Shown: positions 28,006 through 38,102, counted from the stretch's first letter. The stretch is DNA of 64,000 nucleotides from Pontibacter actiniarum (GCF_003585765.1 NZ_CP021235.1:1612001-1676000); one strand, 5' to 3'. Numbers and translations: made by a program. Notes: generated by a model not told the origin, from the letters alone.

Positions 28006-28308
28006 ATGAACCTGGAGAACTGGAACGAAGAACGTTATAAGGAACTAAACACCTACTTCCGCATCATCATTGAGCAGATGCTGCGCAACAATGTTGAGCT
28101 GGCTGAGCAGCAGCAGGCGGGCCATAGCCTACAGCTCGACGACCTGGTGGCGCAGTTCTCGGAGGATGACAAGGAGCGCTGGGATGAATTTCTGCAACTC
28201 GACCGGAAAAAGATGGAAGTGGATATGTGGAACCACCTGCATGGCAACGGTACCCGTTTTCAGCCCGGGGTGGGCTTTACCAACCCCGACGATGACACCA
28301 CCTGGTAA
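28006..28308 (+). CDS. Hypothetical acidic protein (100 aa)
   Basis: A 100-residue acidic, helical protein beginning MNLENWNEERYKELNTYF and ending NPDDDTTW. I recognise no domain. Acidic/aromatic helices (IIIEQMLRNNVELAEQQ and ERWDEFLQLDRKKMEVDMW) suggest a small soluble protein, perhaps oligomeric. It converges with the DUF4268 gene, their stops only 4 bp apart. Confidence 0.7.
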   Translation: MNLENWNEERYKELNTYFRIIIEQMLRNNVELAEQQQAGHSLQLDDLVAQFSEDDKERWDEFLQLDRKKMEVDMWNHLHGNGTRFQPGVGFTNPDDDTTW

Positions 28309-28312
28309 AGCC

Positions 28313-28768
28313 TTAGCTCTCGAAGCTGTACTTGGCGTCGCTCCAGAACATATCCAAGGCAATGATGCGCGGCTTCAGGAAGGAAATAAGCTGGGGCCAA
28401 TCGTCTTTGTTAAATACATTCACCGGGCTTACGGCCTTGTAGATACGGCTCACCACCCGGGCCGATTCGTCGGTCGTATGCAAGTCCCACTCCCACTCTT
28501 CTCCCAGGGCCTCGTGCAACATCGTTTTATGCTCCTGAAACTGCTCGAAAACCAACTCCTGTAGCTCAGTATCCGGGTGCGCCAGCTCAATGGCAATGTA
28601 CGCGCGCTTGTTATCCGCGTTCATACGGAAGTAAATGTCCTTCACGCCGGTTTTGTAGTTAAGCCAGTTTATCTTCCAGCCCTCCGCAGAGAGTTGCGGC
28701 GATAGGTAAAGGCCAAACGTGGTCCAGAACTGCTGCCGGAGTTGTGAAGCTTGCTCGCGTGTATACAT
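28313..28768 (-). CDS. DUF4268 protein
   Basis: A 151-residue protein that fits the DUF4268 family (start YTREQASQLRQQFWTTFG; WKINWLNYKTGVKDIYF near residue 47; FEQFQEHKTMLHEALG near 94). DUF4268 has a restriction-endonuclease-like look in longer proteins. The short stand-alone form in Bacteroidota has no known activity. No signal peptide or membrane segment. There is no restriction system nearby, so I assign no function. Confidence 0.8.
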   Translation of the reverse strand: MYTREQASQLRQQFWTTFGLYLSPQLSAEGWKINWLNYKTGVKDIYFRMNADNKRAYIAIELAHPDTELQELVFEQFQEHKTMLHEALGEEWEWDLHTTDESARVVSRIYKAVSPVNVFNKDDWPQLISFLKPRIIALDMFWSDAKYSFES

Positions 28769-29137
28769 GCTGCAAATTTACCCTTTTTCGCGTGATTTCA
28801 GGAAACGAACCATGCATTTCACCCTGCGGGAACAGGCAGTGGTGTCACTAGCTTAGCTACGCCCTAGCTGCTGGGCGGCATCCAGCACCGGCCAAAGGCC
28901 TTAGCCCGCTGGGCAAGTGCGGGCACTGAGAAGCAAATGTTGGCTTGAGGGGCACAATAATTACAGAAATAGTATAACTTTTTATCCTGTTGCCGTTTAT
29001 AAAGGAGGTTCGCCGTGGCATGCCGTTAAAACATTGTTAAAATAAGATATAATGGCGATGCGACATTTCATTTTAGAACATTTTTCTCTAATTTCGCTTT
29101 ATAAGAGACACAACAACGGACATAAAATAAAATACAC
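28769..29137. promoter_or_regulatory. Leader region of citrate synthase with probable promoter
   Basis: A 369-bp gap. The best promoter candidate on the plus strand is TTTC (29066-29069), 19 bases, then TAATTTCG (29089-29096), each one mismatch from TTTG and TAnnTTTG, ending 41 bp before the gltA ATG. The rest shows no gene or strong hairpin. Confidence 0.45.
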
Positions 29138-30424
29138 ATGTCAGAATTTGCTGAAATTATTTTAGAAGGTAAATCTTACCAAATGCCTGTAGTAGAGGGC
29201 ACGGAGAATGAAAAAGCCATTGATATCTCTTCTCTGCGCGCTAAGACCGGCTATATCACCCTGGACTCAGGTTATAAAAACACTGGTGCTACAACAAGCG
29301 CCATCACTTTCTTGGACGGTGAACGTGGCATCCTGCGCTACAGAGGCTATCCGATTGAGCAACTGGCAGAGAAGTCGAACTTTATCGAGGTGGCTTACCT
29401 TCTGATTTACGGCGCGCTGCCAACAGCAGAGGAGCTGGAGAACTTCAGCAACGAAATCAAAATGCACACCCTCGTGAACGAGGACATGCGCAAAATCCTG
29501 GACGGTTTCCCTTCTGCTGCACACCCAATGGGCATTCTGTCTGCCCTGGTTAGCTCCCTGACAGCGTTCTACCCAGAGTCGCTTAACCCGAACCAGTCGA
29601 AAGAAGAGCTTGACCTGTCGATCATCCGACTGATGGCGAAAATCTCTACTATCGCTGCCTGGTCTTACAAGAACTCTATCGGCCACCCGGTAAACTACCC
29701 TAAGAACAAGCTGGACTACTGCTCCAACTTCCTGCACATGATGTTCGCGTACCCAACCGAGGATTATGAAATTAACCCGGTAGTGGTTGACGCCCTGAAC
29801 AAGCTGCTGATCCTGCACGCAGACCACGAGCAAAACTGCTCTACCTCTACTGTGCGTCTGGTTGGTTCTGCAAACGCTAGCTTGTACTCTTCTGTATCTG
29901 CCGGTATCAGCGCCCTGTGGGGCCCGCTGCACGGTGGTGCAAACCAGGCTGTGATCGAAATGCTGGAGCAAATTAAAGCAGACGGCGGCGACTCGAAGAA
30001 GTTCATCGCCAAAGCGAAGGACAAAGACGATCCGTTCCGCCTGATGGGCTTCGGACACCGCGTGTACAAGAACTTTGACCCGCGTGCCAAGATCATCAAG
30101 AAAACAGCTGATGACGTGCTAAGCGCACTGGGTGTGAAAGACCCTATCCTGGACATCGCCAAAGAGCTGGAAGAAGCTGCCCTGAACGATCCGTACTTTG
30201 TAGAGCGTAAGCTTTACCCTAACGTAGACTTCTACTCAGGAATTATCTACCGTGCCCTTGGCATCCCAACAGATATGTTCACGGTAATGTTCGCCCTTGG
30301 CCGCCTGCCAGGATGGATTGCACAGTGGAAAGAGATGCGTGAGAACAAAGAGCCTATTGGCCGTCCGCGTCAGGTGTACACTGGTGCCACCGAGCGTGAC
30401 TATGTTCCTATGGAGAAGCGCTAA
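29138..30424 (+). CDS. gltA: Citrate synthase
   Basis: A 428-residue type II (hexameric, Gram-negative type) citrate synthase, the first step of the TCA cycle. Catalytic residues are in place: the HADHEQNCSTSTVR block near residue 230 holds the first histidine, LMGFGHRVYKNFDPRAK near 306 the second histidine and an arginine, and PNVDFYSGI near 364 the aspartate. It is preceded by a promoter-like sequence and followed at once by a strong terminator, so it is monocistronic. Confidence 0.97.
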   Translation: MSEFAEIILEGKSYQMPVVEGTENEKAIDISSLRAKTGYITLDSGYKNTGATTSAITFLDGERGILRYRGYPIEQLAEKSNFIEVAYLLIYGALPTAEELENFSNEIKMHTLVNEDMRKILDGFPSAAHPMGILSALVSSLTAFYPESLNPNQSKEELDLSIIRLMAKISTIAAWSYKNSIGHPVNYPKNKLDYCSNFLHMMFAYPTEDYEINPVVVDALNKLLILHADHEQNCSTSTVRLVGSANASLYSSVSAGISALWGPLHGGANQAVIEMLEQIKADGGDSKKFIAKAKDKDDPFRLMGFGHRVYKNFDPRAKIIKKTADDVLSALGVKDPILDIAKELEEAALNDPYFVERKLYPNVDFYSGIIYRALGIPTDMFTVMFALGRLPGWIAQWKEMRENKEPIGRPRQVYTGATERDYVPMEKR

Positions 30425-30443
30425 GCAACAGTTTTATACTTAC

Positions 30444-30478
30444 AAAAAAGGCTGGTCTTCGGATCAGCCTTTTTTATT
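30444..30478 (+). terminator. gltA terminator
   Basis: A 14-bp stem AAAAAAGGCTGGTC / GATCAGCCTTTTTT with one G-T wobble around a TTCG tetraloop (30458-30461), ending in T-rich sequence 20 bp after the gltA stop. Confidence 0.9.
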
Positions 30479-30576
30479 TTACCCTGCCCCGCCGCGGCGC
30501 GCAATGACCTGTGTCATTTTATGCCTGCACCATCGCTGCTACCTTGCGCACGCAAAACAACCTATACTTACGGCAG

Positions 30577-31026
30577 ATGGCAAATATCAGGCTCACCCGG
30601 CTTTTTACCTTTGAAACAGCGCACGCACTCCTGCACTATAACGGCCCCTGTCGCCGCATTCACGGCCATTCTTATAAGCTGGAGGTAACGGTGCTGGGCA
30701 CGCCCCTGGTAGCCGAGCAGCACCCAAAGAACGGCATGGTCATGGACTTCGGAGACCTAAAGCGACTGGTGCAGGAACACGTGGTATCTTTGTTTGACCA
30801 CGCCCTGGTACTGCAGGCAGACTCTCCTCGCGACCTGATCGAAGCACTGGAAAAGCACGAGCACAGGCTGGTGCTCACACCCTACCAGCCCACCTGCGAA
30901 AACATGCTGCTGGACTTCCAGCACCGGCTACAGCGCGCTTTACCGGCTAATGTAACACTGCACCATTTAAAACTGTGGGAAACGCAGAACTCCTTTGCTG
31001 AGTGGTATGCGGAGGATAACCAGTAA
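30577..31026 (+). CDS. queD: 6-carboxy-5,6,7,8-tetrahydropterin synthase (QueD/PTPS family)
   Basis: A 149-residue protein started at the ATG at 30577 (MANIRLTRLF); the longer frame runs back into the promoter. Zinc and catalytic features of the PTPS fold are present: FETAHALLHYNGPCRRIHGHSY (key H, C and HGH), MVMDFGDLKRLV near residue 50 and LFDHALVL near 68. QueD makes the carboxy-tetrahydropterin precursor of queuosine. QueE, the next enzyme, is encoded in this window at 33199, though on the other strand and not in the same operon. A folate/BH4-type PTPS is the less likely alternative. Confidence 0.88.
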   Translation: MANIRLTRLFTFETAHALLHYNGPCRRIHGHSYKLEVTVLGTPLVAEQHPKNGMVMDFGDLKRLVQEHVVSLFDHALVLQADSPRDLIEALEKHEHRLVLTPYQPTCENMLLDFQHRLQRALPANVTLHHLKLWETQNSFAEWYAEDNQ

Positions 31027-31263
31027 CAAATCTACTGCATGGGAAAGTGAGGCTGAAAAGTGTTGGCATACAGCAGGACCTAGCTAATTCTATCAGCAAG
31101 AATGTTTCTGCCAGCAAAGGCTAGAGCAGGATTTTTATACGTCACTGAGTTACCATACAGGTCGCTCAAAGCGCAATCATACCTGCTTACTATCGCTATG
31201 CAGGAGGCAGTAGCAGGAATAGCTTGAGTTAGAGCTACTGCCTAGGCACAAGGGCAAGACTTG

Positions 31264-33189
31264 CTACAAGACCCACATTTCGATGCGCCTGTTAAGCTGG
31301 CGGTTCTCTTCGGAGGAGTTTGGTTGAACAGGTTTGCTTTCGCCATACCCTTTGTAGCGGATGCGGTCTCTGCTAACGCTATTGCTCGCCAGGTAATCCA
31401 CCACCGACTTTGCACGCCGCTCCGAGAGCACCTGGTTTGCCTGGTCTGAGCCGACATCATCCGTATGGCCCGATATTTCGATTTTCACCTGCGGGTTCTG
31501 CTGCATAAAAGCAATCAGCTTGTCCAGCTCTGTTTTGGATTTCTTCTCCAGGCTATACTTGCCGGTGTCAAAAAACAGATTGTTCAGGACCACCGCAGCG
31601 CCAGCCTTAATCGGGTCCAGGTACACATCCAGTGCAACGGGAGACAAAGCCTTGGACGAAGTATAGTCAAAGCTGCGGCTATTCATGAGGTACTGCGGAG
31701 CCGACACGTACAGGGCATACTGCTTGCCCTGCGTCAGAACGACGGTGTACTCCCCTGAAACCTTATCCGAACTGACTTGCTGCACCAGGGAATCAGCCTC
31801 CACGTCATAAAGCTGCACCTGCGCGGCCAATGGCTTCTTGTTTGTGGCATCGAACACACGGCCCTGCGCATAGGTACTCATCTCGCTGCTTCGCCATTCT
31901 GCCGGCACAGCAAACTGATAGAGCTGTATACTTGGTGTTCCGGCTTCTGAGTTCACCTGCCGGGAGTAATACCCGATCCTGTTGTCGGGTGTAATGAAAA
32001 GCGAGCCTTCGTCCGCAAAGGTGTTCAGCGGGTAGCCCAGGTTCTTGGGCTCCGTCCACTTTCGGTTAGCCTGCAGGTTTGTTTTAAAGATATCGAGCCC
32101 GCCCATGCCCACATGCCCGTCACTTACAAAGTATAGCGTGGAGCCACTCACGTGAATGGAGGGAGCCATGTCGCGGCCAGTGGAATTTACGGGCATGCCC
32201 AGGTTCTGGGGTTGCTGCCAGCTGCCGTCGTCATTGCGGTAAGTCACCCAAATATCCTCCTTACCTATCCCACCTCCTCTTGTAGAGGTAAAGTACATGG
32301 TGCGGCCGTCAGCAGAAAGGCTGGGTTGGGAGTCCCAGGCTTTGGAGTTAACCGTTTTACCCATGTTCTGTGGCTTGCTCCACTCGCTGCCTGTCCGGAA
32401 GGAGATGTACAGGTCACAGTCTCCCTGGCTATCGGGGCGGTTACAGGACGTGAAAACAAGGGTCATGCCATCACCGGAAATGGTAGCCGCGCCTTCATTG
32501 GCCGGGGAGTTGATATTTTCGGAAATAGGAAGAGGCGGCTGCCAGTCCTCCCCTCTTTTCTGGCTCACGTAAATGTTCTCGTCATGCTCCGGGCGGGCAC
32601 TTTCACGGGCCGTATAAATAAAGTAATGCTGATCAGCGGTGGTATAGGGGAAATACTGGAGGCCAAAGCGATTAAGCGTGTTTGGCAGCTGCACCGGGTC
32701 AAACTGCACCGGCTTTTGCATCGCCTCCTGCGCGAAGGTCGCTGTTTTAAGCTGGTGCCGCGCCCAATCAACCATCTTGGCGTTGGTTGAACCGGTCTTC
32801 AGATACGTCTCATACCACTCCCGGGCGGCATCGTAGTTTCCCCTGTCGAAGTGCATCTCCGCGAGGTCAAAGTAGTTTGTCGCCTGTCCTTTTGAGAAAG
32901 GAAGCAGCTTGAGGCCCTTCTCCAGGTTCTCAAAGGCGGCGGCTTTATTGCCCATCATCTTGTGCAGGCCGGCAGCGCGCAGATAGGCCTCCGCAAAGTT
33001 CGGGTCCTTTTCAGCCGCCGCAGCCAACGCTTCCAGCGCGCGGTCGAAGTCGCGGGCCCGCACGTAACTGTCCGCCTTTTCGTATAAACGCTCTGCTTTG
33101 GCTGAGGTAGTGCTCAGCCTGGTTTGTGCCATCGTAGCGGTAGCAATACCCAGCAGCAACAGGAAAGAGGTAAGCAGTGGTTTATACAT
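31264..33189 (-). CDS. PorE-like TPR/PD40/OmpA envelope protein
   Basis: A 641-residue envelope protein with a signal peptide (residues 1-21, ending TMAQ). Domains in order: TPR helices (about 28-140), a PD40 beta-propeller (about 160-410, with repeats such as SADGRTMYFTSTRG and FTSCNRPDSQGDCDLY), a carboxypeptidase-regulatory-like sandwich (about 430-515) and an OmpA peptidoglycan-binding domain (about 530-641; EISGHTDDVGSDQANQVLSERRA). This is the architecture of PorE, a T9SS component in Porphyromonas, but Bacteroidota carry several paralogues. It starts 9 bp after the queE stop, so it is probably cotranscribed with queE. Confidence 0.88.
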   Translation of the reverse strand: MYKPLLTSFLLLLGIATATMAQTRLSTTSAKAERLYEKADSYVRARDFDRALEALAAAAEKDPNFAEAYLRAAGLHKMMGNKAAAFENLEKGLKLLPFSKGQATNYFDLAEMHFDRGNYDAAREWYETYLKTGSTNAKMVDWARHQLKTATFAQEAMQKPVQFDPVQLPNTLNRFGLQYFPYTTADQHYFIYTARESARPEHDENIYVSQKRGEDWQPPLPISENINSPANEGAATISGDGMTLVFTSCNRPDSQGDCDLYISFRTGSEWSKPQNMGKTVNSKAWDSQPSLSADGRTMYFTSTRGGGIGKEDIWVTYRNDDGSWQQPQNLGMPVNSTGRDMAPSIHVSGSTLYFVSDGHVGMGGLDIFKTNLQANRKWTEPKNLGYPLNTFADEGSLFITPDNRIGYYSRQVNSEAGTPSIQLYQFAVPAEWRSSEMSTYAQGRVFDATNKKPLAAQVQLYDVEADSLVQQVSSDKVSGEYTVVLTQGKQYALYVSAPQYLMNSRSFDYTSSKALSPVALDVYLDPIKAGAAVVLNNLFFDTGKYSLEKKSKTELDKLIAFMQQNPQVKIEISGHTDDVGSDQANQVLSERRAKSVVDYLASNSVSRDRIRYKGYGESKPVQPNSSEENRQLNRRIEMWVL

Positions 33190-33198
33190 GTTCAGGGT

Positions 33199-33852
33199 TT
33201 ATGGAATATCCATGTACTTGTGCGTCTGCAGCGACACACGCCACTGCGGATTATTCTTCACGTATTCTACAATGAGCGGCGTTATTTCGCTGGCTTTGCT
33301 CCACTCCGGCTGCAGGTACAGCTGGCAATGCGGCCCCACCAGCGCAGCGTGCTCCTCCGCCCACTTAAAGTCACTCTTGTTAAAGATAATCACTTTTAGC
33401 TCATTCGCAAAGGGATATACGGTAGCGTCAGGTGCTTTAAACTTTTTAGGGGAAAGGCAGATCCAGTCCCAGCTGCCGCTCACAGGGTAAGCGCCAGAGG
33501 TTTCGATGTACGTTTTAATGCCCTGCGCCTGCAGCTGCTCCGTCAAAGGCTTCAGGTTGTAGAGCAGCGGTTCGCCGCCGGTTATCACCACAGCTTTGCC
33601 CGGATAGGCAGCGGCGGCAGCCACAATATCGGCTACGGGTGTGAGCGGGTGCAGCTCCGCATCCCAGCTCTCCTTCACATCGCACCAGTGGCACCCCACG
33701 TCACAGCCGCCCAGGCGGATAAAATACGCTGCGGTTCCTGTGTTGCCACCCTCCCCTTGTATCGTGTAAAATGCCTCCATCAAAGGCAGACGAGAGCCGT
33801 CTTTTGGCACCTGGTGGATAGAAGCTGTTTTAACTGTTTTTAATTCTTCCAA
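33199..33852 (-). CDS. queE: 7-carboxy-7-deazaguanine synthase, radical SAM
   Basis: A 217-residue radical SAM enzyme of queuosine synthesis. The 4Fe-4S cluster motif is GGCDVGCHWCDVKESWD near residue 47 (CxxxCxxC), preceded by MEAFYTIQGEGGNTG. TGGEPLLYNL near residue 91 is the SAM-binding GGE motif. I keep the upstream TTG start at 33852 because homologues have this N-terminal stretch (VPKDGSRLPLMEAFYT); the ATG at 33780 is the alternative. QueE converts the QueD product to CDG. The downstream PorE-like gene follows after 9 bp. Confidence 0.92.
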   Translation of the reverse strand: MEELKTVKTASIHQVPKDGSRLPLMEAFYTIQGEGGNTGTAAYFIRLGGCDVGCHWCDVKESWDAELHPLTPVADIVAAAAAYPGKAVVITGGEPLLYNLKPLTEQLQAQGIKTYIETSGAYPVSGSWDWICLSPKKFKAPDATVYPFANELKVIIFNKSDFKWAEEHAALVGPHCQLYLQPEWSKASEITPLIVEYVKNNPQWRVSLQTHKYMDIP

Positions 33853-34040
33853 TGCAATTTTCGTTCGGCTACGGTGCGGGGGTTATCCTACACTCAGCCA
33901 TTTATACTTCCGTTTCGCAAGCTGCCGTGCAGTTCTGCACCAAACAGGCCTGCAAGTTAGCTAAATTTCAAACAAGGATTGCAGCCCGTTCTGTTCCGGC
34001 CTGCCTGCCTTGTTCACACGTTAATTTAGACGGCACTATA

Positions 34041-34076
34041 GCAAAAAAGGCCCCTACTGTTCAGCAGGAGCCTTTC
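34041..34076 (-). terminator. Terminator of the alcohol dehydrogenase gene
   Basis: Minus-strand hairpin AAAGGCTCCTGCTG / CAGTAGGGGCCTTT followed by TTTTTTGC-like sequence. Its two non-Watson-Crick positions are G-U pairs on the minus-strand RNA but A-C mismatches on the plus strand, so the stem is good only in the direction of the dehydrogenase gene. Confidence 0.8.
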
Positions 34077-34094
34077 TCTGTCGTTTCTGATCAA

Positions 34095-35138
34095 CTACAA
34101 AGAGGCCATATCAATCACAAAGCGATATTTCACGTCACTTTTCAGCACACGCTCATACGCGCTGTTGATCTCCTGAATCGGAATAACTTCCACATCAGAC
34201 ATGATATTGTGCTCGGCGCAGTAATCCAGCATTTCCTGCGTTTCCTGGATGCCGCCTATCATAGAGCCTACCAGGCGCTTTCGGCCCGCAATAAGGCTAA
34301 AGCCGGCAACGGCTGCAGGCTCAGGGGGTGCACCAACCAGAATCATGGTACCATCCCGCTTCAGCAGGCTCAGGTACATGTTCAGGTCGTGCGGGGCTGA
34401 TACAGTATCAAGTATAAAATCGAAAGAGCCGCGCAGCTCGCGCATCAGGTTGGCATCCTTGGTAACGGCAAAGCTATGCGCGCCAAGGTCAATGGCATCC
34501 TGCTCCTTTGAAGGAGACGTGCTAAGAACGGTAACATTCGCGCCAAGCGAAGCACCGATCTTTACCGCCATATGGCCCAGGCCGCCCAAACCGACCACCG
34601 CCAAACGGTGCCCCTTCCCTACTTTCCACTGCATCAGCGGTGAGTAGGTGGTGATGCCGGCGCAAAGCAGCGGCGCCACGCGGGCCAGGTCTAATTTCTC
34701 GCTTACCTTCAGGGTATACTTTTCGTCTACCACTATTTTGTTGGAGTAGCCACCGTAGGTCGGGGTCTTTTTATCCAGTTCGTAGCTGTTGTAGGTGCCC
34801 ACGTTGTGCACCTCACAGTACTGCTCCAGCCCTTCCTGGCAACTTGGGCAAGTACGGCAGGAGTCCACAAAACAACCTACACCGGCTAAATCGCCTTCTT
34901 TGAACTTGGTAACCTTACTGCCCACCTGGCTGATGCGGCCCACGATCTCGTGCCCGGGCACCATCGGATAAATAGAGCCGCCCCACTCATCACGCGCCTG
35001 GTGAATATCCGAGTGGCACACGCCACAGTATAAAATGTCAATCAGCACATCATGCTCGCCCACCTCGCGGCGCTCAAAGCTGAACGCGTCGAGCGGAGTG
35101 GTGGCATTCTGCACGGCATATCCTTTTACTGGAATCAT
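34095..35138 (-). CDS. Zinc-dependent alcohol dehydrogenase (YahK/cinnamyl-ADH type)
   Basis: A 347-residue medium-chain dehydrogenase. The catalytic zinc ligands are in CGVCHSDIH near residue 38 and VPGHEIVG near 61, and the structural zinc site in CRTCPSCQEGLEQYC near 94. The cofactor fold has VGLGGLGHMAVK near 174 with STSPSK after the second strand, typical of NADPH-preferring YahK-like aldehyde reductases. The likely role is broad aldehyde/alcohol interconversion. It lies upstream of folD on the same strand (104 bp apart), but it has its own terminator and no functional tie is apparent. Confidence 0.92.
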   Translation of the reverse strand: MIPVKGYAVQNATTPLDAFSFERREVGEHDVLIDILYCGVCHSDIHQARDEWGGSIYPMVPGHEIVGRISQVGSKVTKFKEGDLAGVGCFVDSCRTCPSCQEGLEQYCEVHNVGTYNSYELDKKTPTYGGYSNKIVVDEKYTLKVSEKLDLARVAPLLCAGITTYSPLMQWKVGKGHRLAVVGLGGLGHMAVKIGASLGANVTVLSTSPSKEQDAIDLGAHSFAVTKDANLMRELRGSFDFILDTVSAPHDLNMYLSLLKRDGTMILVGAPPEPAAVAGFSLIAGRKRLVGSMIGGIQETQEMLDYCAEHNIMSDVEVIPIQEINSAYERVLKSDVKYRFVIDMASL

Positions 35139-35242
35139 AGTTGATTTTTTAATAGATGACTTGGTTTGCTGTTTCGGTACGGGCAGGTACAGTGACGCAC
35201 GGCACCTGCGGCAACTTTATAACAGCAGTCGTGGCAAAATGT

Positions 35243-36124
35243 TTAACCGTATACTTCGTGCTTCGCAGCCCGAAGGGTGTTGGTCATCAGCATGGCAATG
35301 GTAAGCGGGCCAACACCACCCGGAACCGGGGTAATGTAGCTGCATTTCTCGGCAACATTGTCAAAGTCCACATCGCCGCGTAGGCGGAAACCTGACTTGC
35401 GCGTTTCATCCGGCACGCGGGTCGTTCCCACGTCAATTACCACGGCGCCTTCTTTCACCATATCGGCAGTAACCAAACCGGGCCTGCCCACAGCCACAAT
35501 AAGAATATCCGCCTGGCGTGTATGGTGCGCCAAGTCCACGGTATTGCGGTGGCAGATCGTAACGGTCGCCTCACCCGGATACGTGCATTTAGACATCAGG
35601 ATGCTCATCGGGGTGCCTACGATGTTACTGCGGCCAATCACCACACAGTGCTTGCCCTTTGTTTCGATGTTGTAGCGCTTCAGCAGCTGCAGGATGCCGG
35701 CGGGCGTAGCCGGCAGGTAGGCAGGCAAGCCGGCCACCATTCTGCCCACGTTTGTCGGGTGAAAACCATCTACATCCTTTTTCGGGTCGATTGCCTCCAG
35801 CACCTTGTTCGCGTCAATGTGCTTTGGCAGGGGCAGCTGTACTATAAAGCCGTCAACTTCGGGGTCTTCGTTCAGCTCTTTGATCTTGTTCAGCAGCTCC
35901 TCCTCCGACACGGAGTCTTCGTAGCGAATAAGCGATGACCCGAAGCCAATGCGGTCACAGGCCAGCACTTTGTTGTTTACGTAGGTTACTGAGCCACCAT
36001 CGTTTCCGACCAATATAGCCGCCAAATGTGGCACTTTGCCCCCTTTGGCCTTGATTGCAGCTACCTCTGCAGCAATTTCGTCTTGGATGGCTTCGGATGT
36101 TTTTTTACCGTCGAGCAGGGTCAT
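35243..36124 (-). CDS. folD: Methylene-THF dehydrogenase / methenyl-THF cyclohydrolase
   Basis: A 293-residue bifunctional one-carbon enzyme. Motifs include YVNNK near residue 49 (catalytic Tyr and Lys), VQLPLPKHI near 94, the cofactor-loop [13 protein letters not shown] near 160, and the C-terminal family signature [13 protein letters not shown] near 268. It interconverts methylene-, methenyl- and 10-formyl-THF. It is transcribed after a 167-bp gap that contains the lepA terminator. Confidence 0.96.
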   Translation of the reverse strand: MTLLDGKKTSEAIQDEIAAEVAAIKAKGGKVPHLAAILVGNDGGSVTYVNNKVLACDRIGFGSSLIRYEDSVSEEELLNKIKELNEDPEVDGFIVQLPLPKHIDANKVLEAIDPKKDVDGFHPTNVGRMVAGLPAYLPATPAGILQLLKRYNIETKGKHCVVIGRSNIVGTPMSILMSKCTYPGEATVTICHRNTVDLAHHTRQADILIVAVGRPGLVTADMVKEGAVVIDVGTTRVPDETRKSGFRLRGDVDFDNVAEKCSYITPVPGGVGPLTIAMLMTNTLRAAKHEVYG

Positions 36125-36248
36125 CTTTTTAAGTAAGAATTAGGAGTGATGAATTATGAATGGCTTTTTGGGGTACACCCGCTTAAACATGAAAGTAGCT
36201 GATGTACTGTATATACTTTGAACAATAAGTCTACGATGCCTTTAAAGC

Positions 36249-36284
36249 ACAAGCCCCGACGCGCAGAGGCACGTCGGGGCTTGT
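36249..36284. terminator. Terminator between lepA and folD
   Basis: A perfect 12-bp stem ACAAGCCCCGAC / GTCGGGGCTTGT (36249-36260 and 36273-36284) with a 12-base loop, 8 bp past the lepA stop. The minus-strand T-run is short, so termination may be partial. Confidence 0.75.
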
Positions 36285-36291
36285 TTATACT

Positions 36292-38076
36292 TTAGTCGAG
36301 TTTAAGCACGGCTAAGAAGGCTTCTTGCGGGATTTCCACGTTGCCTACCTGGCGCATGCGTTTCTTACCTTTCTTCTGTTTCTCCAGGAGCTTACGCTTC
36401 CGTGAAATGTCACCGCCGTAGCACTTGGCCAGTACGTTTTTACGCAGGGCCTTCACTGTTTCGCGTGCAATGATTTTCTGGCCGATGGCAGCCTGAATGG
36501 CGATCTCGAACATCTGGCGCGGCAGCAGCTCACGCAGCTTCTCGCAGAGGCGCTTGCCCCAGTCGTAGGCTTTATCGCGGTGCACGATCGCGCTCAGCGC
36601 ATCCACCTTCTCACCGTTCAGCATTATATCCAGCTTCACCATGTTTGACTGCCGAAAGCCGATCAGCTCGTAGTCAAGCGAGGCATAGCCGCGCGAAATT
36701 GTTTTCAGTTTATCGAAGAAGTCGAACACGATCTCTGCCAACGGCATCTCGAAGGTCATCTCCACCCGGTCACTCGTCAGGTAGGTCTGGTTCTTCAGGA
36801 TACCGCGTTTATCCATACACAGCGTGATGATAGGGCCCACAAAGTCAGATTTAGATATGATCTGCGCCTTGATAAACGGCTCTTCGATATGGTCGATGTA
36901 GTTCGGGTCCGGCATCTCCGACGGTGCGTTAACCTTCACCATTGCCTCTTTAGTAGTATAGGCATGGAACTGTACCGACGGAACGGTGGTGATCACCGTC
37001 ATGTCGAACTCACGCTCCAGACGCTCCTGCACGATCTCCATGTGCAGCATCCCCAGGAAACCGCAACGGAAGCCGAAACCAAGTGCCGCCGATGTTTCCG
37101 GCTCCCACACCAGCGAGGCATCGTTTAGCTGCAGCTTCTCCATAGAGGCACGCAGCTCTTCGTACTCGCTTGTCTCTACCGGGTAAATACCGGCAAATAC
37201 CATCGGCTTCACATCCTCAAAGCCCTGAATGCCCTGCGCCGGACGATCCACGTGCGTAATGGTATCCCCTACTTTAACCTCTTTGGCGTTTTTGATACCT
37301 GAGATAAGGTAGCCCACGTTACCGGCCCCCATTTCCTGGCGGGCCTCCTGGTTCAGCTTCAACACGCCGATTTCATCGGCTTCATAGGTTTTACCCGTGT
37401 TGATGAACTTAACCTTCTCCCCCTTCTTCAGCGAGCCGTTGAAAATACGGAAGTATACTTCGATCCCTCGGTAGGAATTGAAAACTGAGTCAAAGATAAG
37501 TGCTTGCAGCGGTGCTTCCGGGTCGCCCTTCGGGGCCGGAATACGGTCGCAGATGGCATTCAGAATGTCTTCCACGCCAATACCAGCCTTGCCCGAAGCA
37601 TGGATGATATCCTCCTTATCGCAACCGATCAGGTCGATGATCTGGTCCGACACCTCTTCCGGCATCGCGTGCGGCAGGTCGATCTTGTTGAGCACCGGGA
37701 TGATCTCCAGGTCGTTGCCGATGGCCAGGTAAAGGTTAGAGATAGTCTGTGCTTCGATGCCCTGGGAGGAGTCCACAATCAGCAAAGCGCCCTCGCAGGC
37801 AGCAATAGAGCGGGAAACCTCGTAGGAAAAGTCCACGTGGCCAGGCGTGTCTATCAGGTTCAGCACATAGTCCTCCCCTTTGTAGTGATAGTTCATCTGG
37901 ATGGCGTGGCTCTTAATAGTAATGCCGCGCTCACGCTCCAGGTCCATGTTGTCAAGCAGCTGGTGTTGCATTTCACGCTCCGCTACCGTTTGGGTGAATT
38001 CCAACAGGCGGTCGGCCAAGGTGCTTTTACCGTGGTCGATGTGGGCGATGATGCAGAAATTACGGATGTTCTTCAT
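36292..38076 (-). CDS. lepA: Elongation factor 4 (LepA)
   Basis: A 594-residue translational GTPase of normal LepA length. G-motifs: [14 protein letters not shown] near residue 9, [14 protein letters not shown] near 76 and NKIDLP near 131. The C-terminal LepA-specific domain is complete ([20 protein letters not shown], about residues 565-584, key KKRMRQVG). It back-translocates or remobilises stalled ribosomes. A TAnnTTTG element lies just upstream. The 58-residue protein gene is divergent. Confidence 0.97.
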   Translation of the reverse strand: MKNIRNFCIIAHIDHGKSTLADRLLEFTQTVAEREMQHQLLDNMDLERERGITIKSHAIQMNYHYKGEDYVLNLIDTPGHVDFSYEVSRSIAACEGALLIVDSSQGIEAQTISNLYLAIGNDLEIIPVLNKIDLPHAMPEEVSDQIIDLIGCDKEDIIHASGKAGIGVEDILNAICDRIPAPKGDPEAPLQALIFDSVFNSYRGIEVYFRIFNGSLKKGEKVKFINTGKTYEADEIGVLKLNQEARQEMGAGNVGYLISGIKNAKEVKVGDTITHVDRPAQGIQGFEDVKPMVFAGIYPVETSEYEELRASMEKLQLNDASLVWEPETSAALGFGFRCGFLGMLHMEIVQERLEREFDMTVITTVPSVQFHAYTTKEAMVKVNAPSEMPDPNYIDHIEEPFIKAQIISKSDFVGPIITLCMDKRGILKNQTYLTSDRVEMTFEMPLAEIVFDFFDKLKTISRGYASLDYELIGFRQSNMVKLDIMLNGEKVDALSAIVHRDKAYDWGKRLCEKLRELLPRQMFEIAIQAAIGQKIIARETVKALRKNVLAKCYGGDISRKRKLLEKQKKGKKRMRQVGNVEIPQEAFLAVLKLD

Positions 38077-38094
38077 AAATATCTATACGAAAAA

Positions 38095-38102
38095 CAAAGT
38101 TA
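38095..38102 (-). promoter_or_regulatory. -7 element upstream of lepA
   Basis: Minus strand TAACTTTG is an exact match to TAnnTTTG and ends 18 bp before the lepA ATG. No clear -33 TTTG is at the expected distance, so I rate it moderate. Confidence 0.4.

Noticed and set aside
37451-37460. Heptamer motif as a promoter -7 box
   Set aside because: It lacks the TAnnTTTG spacing in most copies and occurs mainly inside genes in both orientations.
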